This document shows positions 56,359 to 64,000 of a stretch of DNA of 64,000 nt, piece after piece. The position numbers and the translations under genes were made by a program. The notes beneath the pieces were generated by a model. The model ran no database searches. It worked only from the letters and a program-made list of their open reading frames with translations, and was not told the DNA's origin. The stretch is from assembly GCA_002481545.1 (NCBI GenBank), contig DLEF01000056.1, positions 1-64,000 of the forward strand, read 5' to 3'. Positions within the stretch are counted from its first letter, which is position 1, and each line of letters opens with the position of its first letter. The stretch is from Cyanobacteria bacterium UBA7753. Lineage in GTDB: Bacteria > Cyanobacteriota > Vampirovibrionia > Gastranaerophilales > Gastranaerophilaceae.

Positions 56359-56420
56359 AATTACTTGAAATAAAAATCAAAATGTGTCCTAGTAGCCATA
56401 GGGCACATTTTATTATTTCT
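56316..56420 (+). ncRNA. Candidate antisense antitoxin RNA (type I toxin-antitoxin)
   Basis: About 105 bases, starting from a near-consensus promoter. It forms a 5' hairpin (TGTAGGG/CCCTACA outer stem, GGACACC/GGTGTCC inner stem) and ends with a second hairpin (AAAATGTGTCCTA / TAGGGCACATTTT) followed by a T-rich stretch. The whole RNA is complementary to the 3' half of the toxin mRNA on the minus strand, including most of its coding region. This matches the TxpA/RatA or BsrG/SR4 layout in Bacillus, where convergent transcripts overlap at their 3' ends. Confidence 0.7.
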
Positions 56421-56437
56421 TGCCATTTGTTTTTCAT
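56354..56437 (-). CDS. Candidate type I toxin, 27-residue hydrophobic peptide
   Basis: A small ORF with charged N-terminus (MKNKWQEIIK) and a hydrophobic membrane-spanning stretch (CALWLLGHILIFI) ending SSNL. AAAGGAGGAG lies five bases before the ATG, a near-perfect ribosome site, rare for chance ORFs. It has an extended -10 (TG-N-TATAAT, 56524-56532, minus strand) about 80 bases upstream and an intrinsic terminator after the stop (hairpin 56316-56358 then TTTTTT). The antisense RNA covers the entire ORF's 3' part. Toxic membrane peptide is the inferred function. Confidence 0.7.
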   Translation of the reverse strand: MKNKWQEIIKCALWLLGHILIFISSNL

Positions 56438-56523
56438 AGGCTCCTCCTTTCACACCTTAACCAGTTGAATATGTTGCTGTGTATAATTGGAGTTCCCTAT
56501 ATATGAAACTGCCCTACAAAAAT

Positions 56524-56532
56524 ATTATATCA
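56524..56532 (-). promoter_or_regulatory. Extended -10 of the toxin mRNA
   Basis: TGATATAAT on the minus strand is a perfect extended -10. The predicted mRNA begins near TGTAGGGCAG, whose first seven bases can pair with CCCTACA at its 3' end, a long-range interaction typical of type I toxin mRNAs. Confidence 0.6.
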
Positions 56533-56595
56533 TAATTTTAATAAATTATAATCTGTAAAACAACAAAATAAAGGCTAAAAATTAAGTTCATGTCC

Positions 56596-57714
56596 CTACG
56601 GGTTTGTAATCTTACCCAGTACAACGGATTTATTTGCACCCGTACAGGAAGGAACGTTATTCGGAATGCGGTAAAAATTGCAATATCCCAAAAGTGCAAA
56701 CGCCATAGCCTCTTTGTAGTTATTGGATATTCCGAAATCTTCATGTGTTTTTATATCGATATGCGCAGGGATATATTTGCGCAAAAGTTTCATCATATAT
56801 TTGTTATAGGCTCCGCCTCCGCCCACTATAACCTGTTTTATATGAGCATAGGGGTAGACGAACCTTTCATAGGATTGGGCTATCGTTTTAGCCGTGAGGG
56901 CAGTCAAAGTTGCGATTATATCCTGTTTATCGGGCGGTGCAATCTTCAAAATATTTTCTATATACTTAGGTGAAAAATATTCTCTGCCCGTCGTCTTCGG
57001 CGGTTCTTCGTAATAATATTCATCCTCTAACAGACAGTTGAGCCAGTTTTCCGAAATCGTACCCGATTGAGCAACCTCACCGTCTTTGTCATAAGGTTTG
57101 TTATAGAATTTTTCCATGCAGTAGTTTATCATTATATTTCCGCACCCTGTATCAAACCCGAACGGCAGGCGATCATCAGATACAACGGTTACATTGGATA
57201 TTCCGCCGATATTCTGAACAGCCGAGTTTTTAAACCACTGTTTATCTGCGAAACATACAAGCGGAGCACCTTCTCCGCCGTTTGCGATGTCAGCCTCGCG
57301 GAAGTTCGAGATTGTCATACATCCTGTTTTTTGTGCGATTACGGCACTTTCCCCTATCTGCATTGTACTTTTTAAAGACAGCCCTTCTTCCGTTTCATCT
57401 TTCGGGTAATGATAAACAGTCTGTCCGTGACTCGCTATCATATCCGGTTTGCCTAATTCCGAGATAAGTATGTTTGAAGCGTTCGCGAAACATTCCCCAA
57501 TCTCAAAATTAAGCTGACACAATTCTTTGACGGAAATATCACCGTTAAAGGCTCTAAAAATCTTTTCTCTTATCGCGGTCGGATAATCATAATTTATCCC
57601 TTTGATAAGTTTGCAGCTCAAATCGGGGTTAACGACACAATATGCCGCATCTATTGAGTCACAAGATGTTCCCGACATCAATCCTATTATTTTTTTGGAT
57701 TCCAATTCTATCAT
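56596..57714 (-). CDS. anmK: Anhydro-N-acetylmuramic acid kinase
   Basis: Phosphorylates and opens 1,6-anhydroMurNAc, a product of peptidoglycan turnover, for recycling. The 372-residue protein has GLMSGTSCDSIDAAY at the N-terminus (usually MSGTSxDGxD), ASHGQTVYHYP, QNIGGISNVTVV, GFDTGCGNIMINY and VIVGGGGAYNKYMM. No Shine-Dalgarno is present; TATCAT at 57723-57728 (minus strand) ends eight bases before ATG, suggesting a leaderless mRNA. It fits the amidase and MurT genes in this window as peptidoglycan-related functions, but is not clustered with them. Confidence 0.95.
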   Translation of the reverse strand: MIELESKKIIGLMSGTSCDSIDAAYCVVNPDLSCKLIKGINYDYPTAIREKIFRAFNGDISVKELCQLNFEIGECFANASNILISELGKPDMIASHGQTVYHYPKDETEEGLSLKSTMQIGESAVIAQKTGCMTISNFREADIANGGEGAPLVCFADKQWFKNSAVQNIGGISNVTVVSDDRLPFGFDTGCGNIMINYCMEKFYNKPYDKDGEVAQSGTISENWLNCLLEDEYYYEEPPKTTGREYFSPKYIENILKIAPPDKQDIIATLTALTAKTIAQSYERFVYPYAHIKQVIVGGGGAYNKYMMKLLRKYIPAHIDIKTHEDFGISNNYKEAMAFALLGYCNFYRIPNNVPSCTGANKSVVLGKITNP

Positions 57715-57722
57715 ATACGTTT

Positions 57723-57728
57723 ATGATA
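57723..57728 (-). promoter_or_regulatory. -10 element, leaderless start of anmK
   Basis: TATCAT on the minus strand, eight bases before the ATG; no ribosome site between. Confidence 0.35.
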
Positions 57729-58113
57729 AAAAAAAACTTGTCAAATGACAAGTTATAAGTACTACTATTTAATTTATGTTATGTTTTTATTGATTTTTAG
57801 TTGTGTATTTAATTTAAAACTATCCTATAATCTCCTCGGATTATTTTTTACTATTTATTGATTCGTGATAAAATTTTTAATTTTTCTATTTTTTTAATTC
57901 TATAATTTTGTTATTTTGTTTGTGATTTTAGTTGTCATTTTTAAAACTTTTGTGTTTTTGTTTATTTATCTTTTTTCTTTTTCTTACCCTTTAGTTGTCT
58001 CCCGCTTGGATTCTCTCCCATATATCCCCAAGTCTTAGTAACCTTCAGTCAAATTCGACTTCCGTATCTCCTCCAACTCCCCAGGGTCCGGTAACCACCA
58101 CTCCCTTCAATAT
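57728..58113 (-). ncRNA. Candidate non-coding RNA or long leader upstream of anmK
   Basis: On the minus strand a TTGAAA-17-TATTAT promoter (58148-58143 and 58125-58120) starts a stretch of about 385 bases with no usable ORF. It ends at a perfect AACTTGTC-ATTT-GACAAGTT hairpin (57735-57754) and ten T residues, 20 bases before anmK. The first 130 bases are purine/G-rich with possible stems (CTTGG...CCAAG, AGTC...GACT); the last 250 are extremely A-rich. It matches no tmRNA, RNase P or 6S signature. It could be an independent RNA or an attenuated leader. Confidence 0.45.
57735..57754 (-). terminator. Intrinsic terminator just upstream of anmK
   Basis: Perfect eight-base stem, four-base loop, and a long T run on the minus strand. 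Confidence 0.85.
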
Positions 58114-58417
58114 GTCTTTATAATAAGCCGATGAAATCATGTTTTCAAGTAAAGAATTTCGCTAAAATTTTTACATTAGAGCATGCCCCCCGCCACTATT
58201 GGTGCATGTTTATGTTTACAAACTTAATGAAGTTATTTTAATGAATTTAGGTAAATTTTTTCTTGACAAAACAATAATTTCCATGAACGGGATAACAGAT
58301 TAAAAAAGTTCTGTTTCATTCAGCATATTTATTAATACATGTTACAAAAACCGTTTTGTTTGAAATCAATCTTCAAAATAAGACTTTATATAATAGAAGA
58401 GCCCTTTGGAGTGTAAT
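58114..58417. other. Gene-free interval
   Basis: Apart from the divergent promoters (minus-strand TTGAAA at 58143-58148; plus-strand TATAAT at 58389-58394 before the calpain-like gene) I see nothing here. A TTGACA at 58264 has no -10 at proper spacing. Confidence 0.5.
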
Positions 58418-60052
58418 ATGTCGGATCCGAAAATGCGTATTAATATGCATGATGATATATTTATAAATAATAACCCGCAGAAACAACCGCAAACTTCTGC
58501 AGGCATGCCTGATTTCATTTTCGGAGAAAGTGAAGCACTTTCTGATTTTTTAGGAGATACTTTCAAAAAGACTACCGCTGACAGTCAACCGACACAAGGG
58601 AAAAACGAAACAACCACAGGGCAAGAAACTTTGGACTTTTCAAAAATTACCGACGGAGATTTACCCTCTTCCGTAACGGATACCATTAAATCTTTGAATA
58701 CGGGAGAACATAAAAATGAAACTATAAAAATAGGTAATTATTGGTATCGTTTCGGTTTGAACGGTAATATAGAGCGCATATACAACCACAAACCGCAGGA
58801 TAATATAAATGACTCATTGGATTCTTTCACTTACATAACCTATGACCAAGATAACGGAATTGACAAAATTCTAATGTACGAACAAGAAGGCGTAAAAGAT
58901 AAAGACGGCTCTCGCAAGTGCAATATATATAATAATGACGGAAAACGCTGCGGATATTATACGGAGGTTAACGGGAAACCCGAACACGAAGTTTGGCTGC
59001 ATCCCGAGTTTGACGAAATGACAGAGAAAATTCAAAAAGGAGAAATCTCTCTGTCAGCGATTGATGCATATTTGTCAACGGATGTAAATGATGCTCCCGT
59101 TGAACAAAAAAATGATTTAGCTCCGGAAGATAATTTGTATCTTTTCATGAAAAATTACGAAAACAAAACGGGAGAATCTTTATTAGAGAGAATTTCACGA
59201 TATCCTGACGGAAAAGATTATTGTAAAAATTTAATTGATACAATAGTGGCAGAAAATTCATACGGCGGTTACAAATACACAGCAGATATTGAGAGGGATA
59301 TGAAATCCCATCCATCTGATTATAAAAAATTATCTGTTGATTTGGAAAGGATACTGAAAAGAAATCCGAATGATTCAGACGCGGAACCACTGAATATTAA
59401 TGGCGAAATAGATGAACCAACAAAGCAAGGCTTAACAGGTAATTGTTATCTGTTATCCTCTGTAAGCACTCTCGATTCTACCGAAATTGGGCATAAAGCT
59501 TTAAGAAGTTTATGGCACGAAAATGAGAACGGAGATATTGAATTTACCTGCAAGGGTAACGGAAAAACGTATACAATAACAAAAGAAGATATACAACAAT
59601 CTAATTATCTTTCGCACGGGGACAGCGATATGAGGATTTATGAACTGGCTATGGACAGATACAGAAGAGACTTAGCCTATGAAGGAAAAACCTCTGATGT
59701 TGACTCCGACGGAGGAAGTCTTTCCGATGTAGCGAAAGCGTTTTTTAATATTGATTATCGCTCCGAAGTTACTAATCCGAATGAATTACTCTCTGCAGAT
59801 TTGACGAAAACAACCTATAATTTTGCCGCTAACTTGAACGGAGCAAACATGTCCGTTAAAAATACCAATGGCGAGACAGTAAAAGACGGGCTGATAGACG
59901 AGCACCAATATCAGGTCAAAGATATCAAAGACGGTAATATATATTTCGTTAACCCGTGGGATAGTAAAACTACTCTTGTTCTATCGTTTGATGAATTTAA
60001 AAAACTCAATCCGAGCATAGAATCGTTTGATTTAACTAAACTGCAAAATTAA
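58418..60052 (+). CDS. Calpain-like (C2) cysteine protease
   Basis: A 544-residue protein with a calpain-type catalytic core in its last 210 residues: Q-G-L-T-G-N-C-Y with the oxyanion glutamine six residues before C343, H496 in DEHQYQV, and N512 in VNPWD. These mirror the second warhead of the 3152-residue protein. The N-terminal 330 residues are polar, beta-rich in places (YWYRFGLNGNIERIYN), and unassigned. No signal peptide. I chose ATG 58418, with GGAG six bases upstream; an in-frame TTG at 58406 lacks spacing. Bacterial calpain-like proteases are mostly of unknown role; some sit in toxin systems. Confidence 0.82.
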   Translation: MSDPKMRINMHDDIFINNNPQKQPQTSAGMPDFIFGESEALSDFLGDTFKKTTADSQPTQGKNETTTGQETLDFSKITDGDLPSSVTDTIKSLNTGEHKNETIKIGNYWYRFGLNGNIERIYNHKPQDNINDSLDSFTYITYDQDNGIDKILMYEQEGVKDKDGSRKCNIYNNDGKRCGYYTEVNGKPEHEVWLHPEFDEMTEKIQKGEISLSAIDAYLSTDVNDAPVEQKNDLAPEDNLYLFMKNYENKTGESLLERISRYPDGKDYCKNLIDTIVAENSYGGYKYTADIERDMKSHPSDYKKLSVDLERILKRNPNDSDAEPLNINGEIDEPTKQGLTGNCYLLSSVSTLDSTEIGHKALRSLWHENENGDIEFTCKGNGKTYTITKEDIQQSNYLSHGDSDMRIYELAMDRYRRDLAYEGKTSDVDSDGGSLSDVAKAFFNIDYRSEVTNPNELLSADLTKTTYNFAANLNGANMSVKNTNGETVKDGLIDEHQYQVKDIKDGNIYFVNPWDSKTTLVLSFDEFKKLNPSIESFDLTKLQN

Positions 60053-60061
60053 ATATAAAAT

Positions 60062-60451
60062 TTAATTCATATAAACTCCATGGATATTGCAGTATGAACG
60101 GGCTTTAATATCATTATTCTCAATGTTTGTATTCATCCTCACTTCTTCTTTCGGGTGAAAGAATTTTGTTATGACTTCATCGTTGTCATCAGATATTATT
60201 TGAACAAACTGTATATAATGTTTTTCCTCCATCGGATGTTTTTCTACCGTAACAACAATATTATTCTCATCATCACGTGTGATTTTCGGAGAATGTTTTT
60301 CTGTAAGGTCAGGACTGTTCAGAGTATCATTTTTAACCTCTAATTTTTCCATTTCCTCCCCGCAGCAAACGGGGTGACCGTCACCCGAGATTAAAACCTC
60401 TATCACATTCCCGCAAATATTACATTTATAAAGTTCAAATTTATTTGTCAT
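60062..60451 (-). CDS. dfx: Desulfoferrodoxin-type superoxide reductase
   Basis: Reduces superoxide to peroxide without making oxygen, a defence typical of anaerobes. The 129-residue protein has the N-terminal desulforedoxin center I (CNICG, then CC 15 residues later) and the catalytic center II ligands: H in EKHSPKI, two His in EKHPMEEKHYIQ, and C and H in YCNIHG. So it is the two-iron form. AAAAGGAGG precedes ATG. It implies an anaerobic or microaerobic life-style. Confidence 0.94.
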   Translation of the reverse strand: MTNKFELYKCNICGNVIEVLISGDGHPVCCGEEMEKLEVKNDTLNSPDLTEKHSPKITRDDENNIVVTVEKHPMEEKHYIQFVQIISDDNDEVITKFFHPKEEVRMNTNIENNDIKARSYCNIHGVYMN

Positions 60452-60531
60452 AAAAACCTCCTTTTTAGAAGTTTAACCAATCCGTCAATTATATTTATCC
60501 CCATACATATATTGCCGAACGGGATGATTTA

Positions 60532-60540
60532 TGCTATTTT
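60532..60540 (+). promoter_or_regulatory. Extended -10, leaderless start
   Basis: TGCTATTTT ends six bases before ATG 60547. A partial AAGGG lies between, so ribosome binding on a short leader is not excluded. Confidence 0.35.
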
Positions 60541-60546
60541 AAGGGT

Positions 60547-61254
60547 ATGGCAGACTACGGAACGGAAGCGGAAAGACTAAAAGAAGAATACAAGGTAATA
60601 TTCACCGAGGCGGCGAAAGTAATCAGGCATGAGATAGACAAGTTTAAACCCGATTACAATTGTAAGATTTGCTCAATTCCTTGTGATGTGCCAAAGCCCG
60701 ATATTTTCTCCATGTTCCCGCCGAGATGTCCTTATGAAGCTTGGCAGGTTAAGGCTCTGTCATATTTAACCAACGAATACAGCGCGAAGTTAAAAGTCAG
60801 CAAAAAATCCATTATGGAAAAGAAAAAGGATTACCACTGCAACAAGTGCGGTGAGTGCTGTAAACTCGCAATCAGCGGATATTCGCCGATGCAATTAAAA
60901 CAGCGTGCAATAAGAGGCGATAAATTCGCGAGAGAGTTTACTTCCATATATATTCCGTACGATTCTGAAGAAATGGTCGAGGCAGTTTGTCCCGATTATT
61001 ACAACAAATTGAAAAACTGCATGGATGAGGATGAGAGGTTATATTTTTACTATTGCAGAAAATTAGGCGCGGACAATTTATGTTCCGATTATGAAAACCG
61101 CCCTGATATTTGCAAAGATTTTCCGAGAAATCCGCTCAAGATTTTGCCTGATACATGCGGATATTTACCGTGGAGAGAATCTGCGAATAAACTTGCTATG
61201 TCCATAAAAGCAAGAGAAGACTTAATCGCTTTTTATAAAGAAAAATTAGGATAG
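60547..61254 (+). CDS. YkgJ-family cysteine cluster protein
   Basis: A 235-residue protein with the YkgJ/zinc-or-iron-chelating pattern: CNKCGECCKLAISGYSP near 98, and CRKLGADNLCSDYENRPDICKDFP near 175, together giving about eight conserved cysteines that bind iron-sulfur or zinc. An additional N-terminal Cys set (CKICSIPCDVP) is present. Function of the family is unclear; oxidoreductase or metal-handling roles are suggested. Cytoplasmic. Confidence 0.85.
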   Translation: MADYGTEAERLKEEYKVIFTEAAKVIRHEIDKFKPDYNCKICSIPCDVPKPDIFSMFPPRCPYEAWQVKALSYLTNEYSAKLKVSKKSIMEKKKDYHCNKCGECCKLAISGYSPMQLKQRAIRGDKFAREFTSIYIPYDSEEMVEAVCPDYYNKLKNCMDEDERLYFYYCRKLGADNLCSDYENRPDICKDFPRNPLKILPDTCGYLPWRESANKLAMSIKAREDLIAFYKEKLG

Positions 61255-61370
61255 TGCTATTTTATATTTATATAATAAAAGTATAAATATTTCGTATGAA
61301 TTAAATGTGCCTTTTTATCTTCATTCAACCAACCGAACATGTATGAACTTATGTAACAATTAATATAAAC

Positions 61371-61853
61371 ATGTACATAAAACCGTCAAAAAATTTTAGT
61401 ACATGTTTTTATAAAAGTAAGGTCATGTGTAGTATGGAAAAACATTTAAGTACGGAAAATCAAGGAACAACATCAAAATCGGCTAAAAACTATTGGCCGG
61501 GGATGTTCGGATTTCCTTTCTTCCCGGGACCGCCTCCGATGGGACCGCCTCCGGGAATGTTTGACAACCCGTATAATATTGCGTACAGACCTTTTTATGC
61601 TCCGCAAAAATACACAAGACCGTTGAGCCAGCTTAAAAATCCGTACAATATAGCATACAGACCTTTATATGTACCGCAAAAACATGTCAGACCTATGGGA
61701 CCTCCTATGGGACCTATGGGTATGCCACCTATGGGACCACCAATGGGACCGCCTCCGGGAGGACCGGGCGGACCGGGCAGAATGGGACCTCCTATGGGAC
61801 CTATGGGTATGCCACCTATGGGACCGCCTCCTATGGGACCAAGACCGTTTTAA
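61371..61853 (+). CDS. Pro/Gly/Met-rich repeat protein
   Basis: A 160-residue protein whose C-terminal half is made of M-G-P-P/P-M-G-P-like repeats, with two copies of NPYNIAYRPxYxPQK in the middle (about residues 66-80 and 91-105). The start is uncertain; ATG 61371, 61425 and 61434 are in frame and none has an ideal ribosome site. No signal peptide. Low-complexity, probably disordered, possibly a structural or adhesive protein. A strong terminator follows. DNA repeats (CCTATGGGACC units) suggest slippage and length variation. Confidence 0.65.
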   Translation: MYIKPSKNFSTCFYKSKVMCSMEKHLSTENQGTTSKSAKNYWPGMFGFPFFPGPPPMGPPPGMFDNPYNIAYRPFYAPQKYTRPLSQLKNPYNIAYRPLYVPQKHVRPMGPPMGPMGMPPMGPPMGPPPGGPGGPGRMGPPMGPMGMPPMGPPPMGPRPF

Positions 61854-61854
61854 T

Positions 61855-61892
61855 AAAGTGCTTGTGATTATACTAAAAACAAGCACTTTTTG
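61855..61892 (+). terminator. Intrinsic terminator
   Basis: AAAGTGCTTG / CAAGCACTTT stem followed by TTTTTG. It ends the Pro/Gly/Met-rich gene. Confidence 0.85.
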
Positions 61893-61953
61893 TTTTGGTA
61901 TTTAAAATCAATAATTATCCGATATAGTATTTGCAAAAAGCACGGAAACAAGC

Positions 61954-61959
61954 TAAAAT
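61954..61959 (+). promoter_or_regulatory. -10 element, leaderless start
   Basis: TAAAAT ends nine bases before ATG 61969 and there is no ribosome site. Confidence 0.35.
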
Positions 61960-61968
61960 TATATCGGT

Positions 61969-64000
61969 ATGGCTAATTTTTTATCAGCGACAGCAAATTA
62001 TGAAGACTACAGCACGAGAGCATCCGCAAATATAAACAGTCATGTTTTGAGAAATAATGAAAGCGGGCTTAAAAAGACATTCAACTTTTTTCAAGGTGAT
62101 GCTAAAATCCTGTTATTAAACGGATTTGCTGGAGTCGGCAAAAAGCAGATTGCCGATCATACTCTCTCCTATGTTGATAAAAACACTATTATCCTAAAAT
62201 ATGTTTGTACGGAATCTTCCAAACTGGATGATATTCATTTAACATTTTTGGACACTTTGAAGAAAAAAACTTCCCTCAAAAGCTCCGCAGAGTTGGATGC
62301 AATCTCTGCCATAAACGATAAAATAGATTATATTATAACAAAATTAGACCTTAATTATATAATCGTTTTATACAATTTTGACAACATAAAAGAAGAGAAC
62401 AGGCAGGACATTTTAAACTACATTTTTGCAATGTCCGAAAAAAGTAACATTAAAACTGTTATTGTGTCGAGGGTTTTTGACTCTGACGTTATCCCCGAAA
62501 AGATAAAATACGTAAAAGTCATGGTTAAGGCTCTGTCTAAACTTTTGATGGAAACATATATGAAAGAGTTTGGGATAAAAGTAACTCCGCAGATGTCGGA
62601 ACAGTTTTACAGGTTATCCAGAGGATATTTTTTCAGCGTATGTATAGCAATTAAAATAATGATAAACCAAGGGTATGCACTCAATGATTTAATCGTACAA
62701 TATACAAATTCGGGGTTAAAATTTGATGATTTTCTGGCGCAAACTTATTACAGATTGATTGTAGGGACGACGAAATCCGCATTTAACCTTTTTGTAAAAT
62801 TGCACCACGGACTAAATTTAAAAATATTACAAACAATCGGGAGCTATCCCGAAACCATATTTAAAACATTGAGTGACAATTATTATATCTATAAAAAAGA
62901 CGGACTCTATTATCCTTCCGAGTATTTGAAACTCCAATTGGCTCCGATTATAGGCGATGAAATCACTAAAAAATATTTAATCGCGTACTATGAAAAACAG
63001 ATAGAGCTTCCGCCGGAGGAGAGAGATTTTATAATCTCAAGAGCGTCTTTGCAGGACGAGATTGCGTTCTATAAAAATATAAATATTCCGCCTAAAGAAA
63101 AGCCGGAGGCTCCTAAAGAAGAAGCCAAACCTGCGGAAACAGCTCCCGCTAAACCGAAAGAAGATTGGTCAAACCTGTCCGTTATGGATTTATTGAACAA
63201 AGCTGCGGAAGCATTTGGTAAATACGATTACATAAAAACGGTTGAGATATTAACTTCTGTTTTATCCAGAAAAGAAGAGCTAATAAAAGAGGATAAATTA
63301 TTCCTCGTTTATGGTATTCTCGCACAGACTTATGATGCCCTGCAGAAATGGAAATACGCGCTGTATTATTATGACATGCTCGAGAAACACTATACCGAAC
63401 TTGAGAAAAAAGACAGCGTTCAAATGGTTCAGCTTGAGAAAGCACATATTTACTATAAAAGTTACAGAATTATTGATTCCATAAAACTGCTCAAAATGCT
63501 TACCGCAAACTCTAAGAATAAATCCATACTTTCAAAATGTAATATTCTTTTGGGAAATATTGCACTTTCAGCATCAAATAAAGAGTTGGCAAAACAATAT
63601 TACAAAGAAGGCGTCCAAGAGATTGACGAGAACACGGAAAACCCTATCAAGATGGAGCTGTACTTTAAATATGCGGTATTGTCGGATGAAAAGAACGATA
63701 TCAATGACGCGGTAGAATATTATCAAAAATGTATAAGTATAAATGAGCCGACTTGTAAGTATAAAGCTCTTGCATACTCTAATTTGGCGGATTTGTTCTA
63801 TGATAACGATTTGTACGAAGAGGCAAAAGAATGTTATGAAAACGCATACTCTTCCGATAAAGTAAACAATAACGCCTACGGGATGTATTATGCGCTATCA
63901 AAGATTATAGAGCTTACCGATAAAAGAGAAAAAGACAAATTATTGCAAATGGCAATCGAGGCAAAGTCTCTCGCTACGAAATCGCAGGATTATAACGCAA
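61969..64000 (+). CDS. STAND-like ATPase with TPR repeats (partial, runs off the end)
   Basis: The frame opens at ATG 61969 and stays open for 677 codons to the end of the window. The N-terminal part has a Walker A loop, LLLNGFAGVGKK (residues 48-59), and a Walker B-like YIIVLYNFDNI near 130, followed by a helical region, as in AAA/STAND NTPases. From about residue 395 TPR-like helix pairs appear (YDYIKTVEILTSVLSRK, KWKYALYYYDMLEKHY, NDAVEYYQKCISINE, YEEAKECYENAYSS). A Pro/Glu/Lys-rich linker separates them. STAND proteins act as signal-sensing switches, some in phage defence. No effector domain is seen before the window ends. Confidence 0.75.
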   Translation, partial: MANFLSATANYEDYSTRASANINSHVLRNNESGLKKTFNFFQGDAKILLLNGFAGVGKKQIADHTLSYVDKNTIILKYVCTESSKLDDIHLTFLDTLKKKTSLKSSAELDAISAINDKIDYIITKLDLNYIIVLYNFDNIKEENRQDILNYIFAMSEKSNIKTVIVSRVFDSDVIPEKIKYVKVMVKALSKLLMETYMKEFGIKVTPQMSEQFYRLSRGYFFSVCIAIKIMINQGYALNDLIVQYTNSGLKFDDFLAQTYYRLIVGTTKSAFNLFVKLHHGLNLKILQTIGSYPETIFKTLSDNYYIYKKDGLYYPSEYLKLQLAPIIGDEITKKYLIAYYEKQIELPPEERDFIISRASLQDEIAFYKNINIPPKEKPEAPKEEAKPAETAPAKPKEDWSNLSVMDLLNKAAEAFGKYDYIKTVEILTSVLSRKEELIKEDKLFLVYGILAQTYDALQKWKYALYYYDMLEKHYTELEKKDSVQMVQLEKAHIYYKSYRIIDSIKLLKMLTANSKNKSILSKCNILLGNIALSASNKELAKQYYKEGVQEIDENTENPIKMELYFKYAVLSDEKNDINDAVEYYQKCISINEPTCKYKALAYSNLADLFYDNDLYEEAKECYENAYSSDKVNNNAYGMYYALSKIIELTDKREKDKLLQMAIEAKSLATKSQDYNA

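Noticed and set aside
56316..56520. 6S RNA suggested by TGTAGGG/CCCTACA closing pairs over about 200 bases
   Set aside because: The plus-strand RNA has a terminator near 56420, and the minus strand holds a small ORF with an excellent ribosome site, so a type I toxin-antitoxin locus explains the palindromes better.
57970..58100. Minus-strand reading frame with TGPWGVGGDTEVEFD and TKTWGYMGENPSG segments
   Set aside because: It is interrupted by TGA, has no start codon with a ribosome site, and I cannot match it to a known family. Noted only within the candidate RNA.

Overview
The window is an AT-rich bacterial chromosome segment using the standard code. It mixes conserved housekeeping genes with many lineage-specific proteins. 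I infer a gut Gastranaerophilales / Melainabacteria (Vampirovibrionia) relative, the non-photosynthetic sister group of Cyanobacteria. The support is indirect: several intergenic sites match the cyanobacterial HLR1 (RpaB) box, many unrecognised proteins carry a short N-terminal F-x-G motif, and the peptidoglycan and stress genes (MurT, YtxH family, GSI-alpha GlnA, long SRP RNA) fit a mixed Gram-positive/cyanobacterial profile. No 16S gene is present, so placement stays an inference.

Layout. 1-5.4 kb: tail of an unidentified gene, type I restriction subunit HsdR, an ADP-ribosyltransferase-like toxin on the minus strand, a repeat mosaic, and two small unknown genes that look more GC-rich than hsdR. 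5.7-20.5 kb: conserved core (adk-map-aroE; the ssb/four-carbon acid kinase/PdxA operon; cell-wall amidase; glnA; SRP RNA; folP; gyrB). 20.5-36 kb: a degenerate D-2-hydroxyacid dehydrogenase, murT, a YtxG/YtxH-like envelope cluster, PPIase-PepP-rRNA methylase operon, a RAYT transposase with its palindromes, a Lys/Ala-repeat secreted protein, a WecG/TagA transferase, a short uvrC, a RelA/SpoT-domain protein, a PHP phosphatase and phosphomannomutase. 36-42.5 kb: a CheD/CNF-like candidate, dusB, a TPR protein, ychF, deoC. 42.7-60 kb: the accessory core, with several unknown F-x-G proteins, a 3152-residue multidomain protein holding both a RelA/SpoT-type and a calpain-type domain, a type I toxin-antitoxin locus, anmK, an A-rich candidate RNA, and a second calpain-like protein. 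60-64 kb: superoxide reductase, a YkgJ-type protein, a Pro/Gly/Met-repeat protein, and a STAND-like ATPase running off the end.

Most notable points: (1) a scattered set of putative effector enzymes (ADP-ribosyltransferase, two RelA/SpoT domains, two calpain-like proteases, one CheD/CNF-like protein), some with the F-x-G motif; (2) a complete unannotated type I toxin-antitoxin pair at 56316-56532; (3) HLR1-type operator boxes ahead of two predicted small RNAs, a 65-residue gene and the giant gene; (4) at least seven genes whose -10 element lies 6-9 bases before the start codon, implying leaderless mRNAs. All functional statements come from reading motifs, with no database search.
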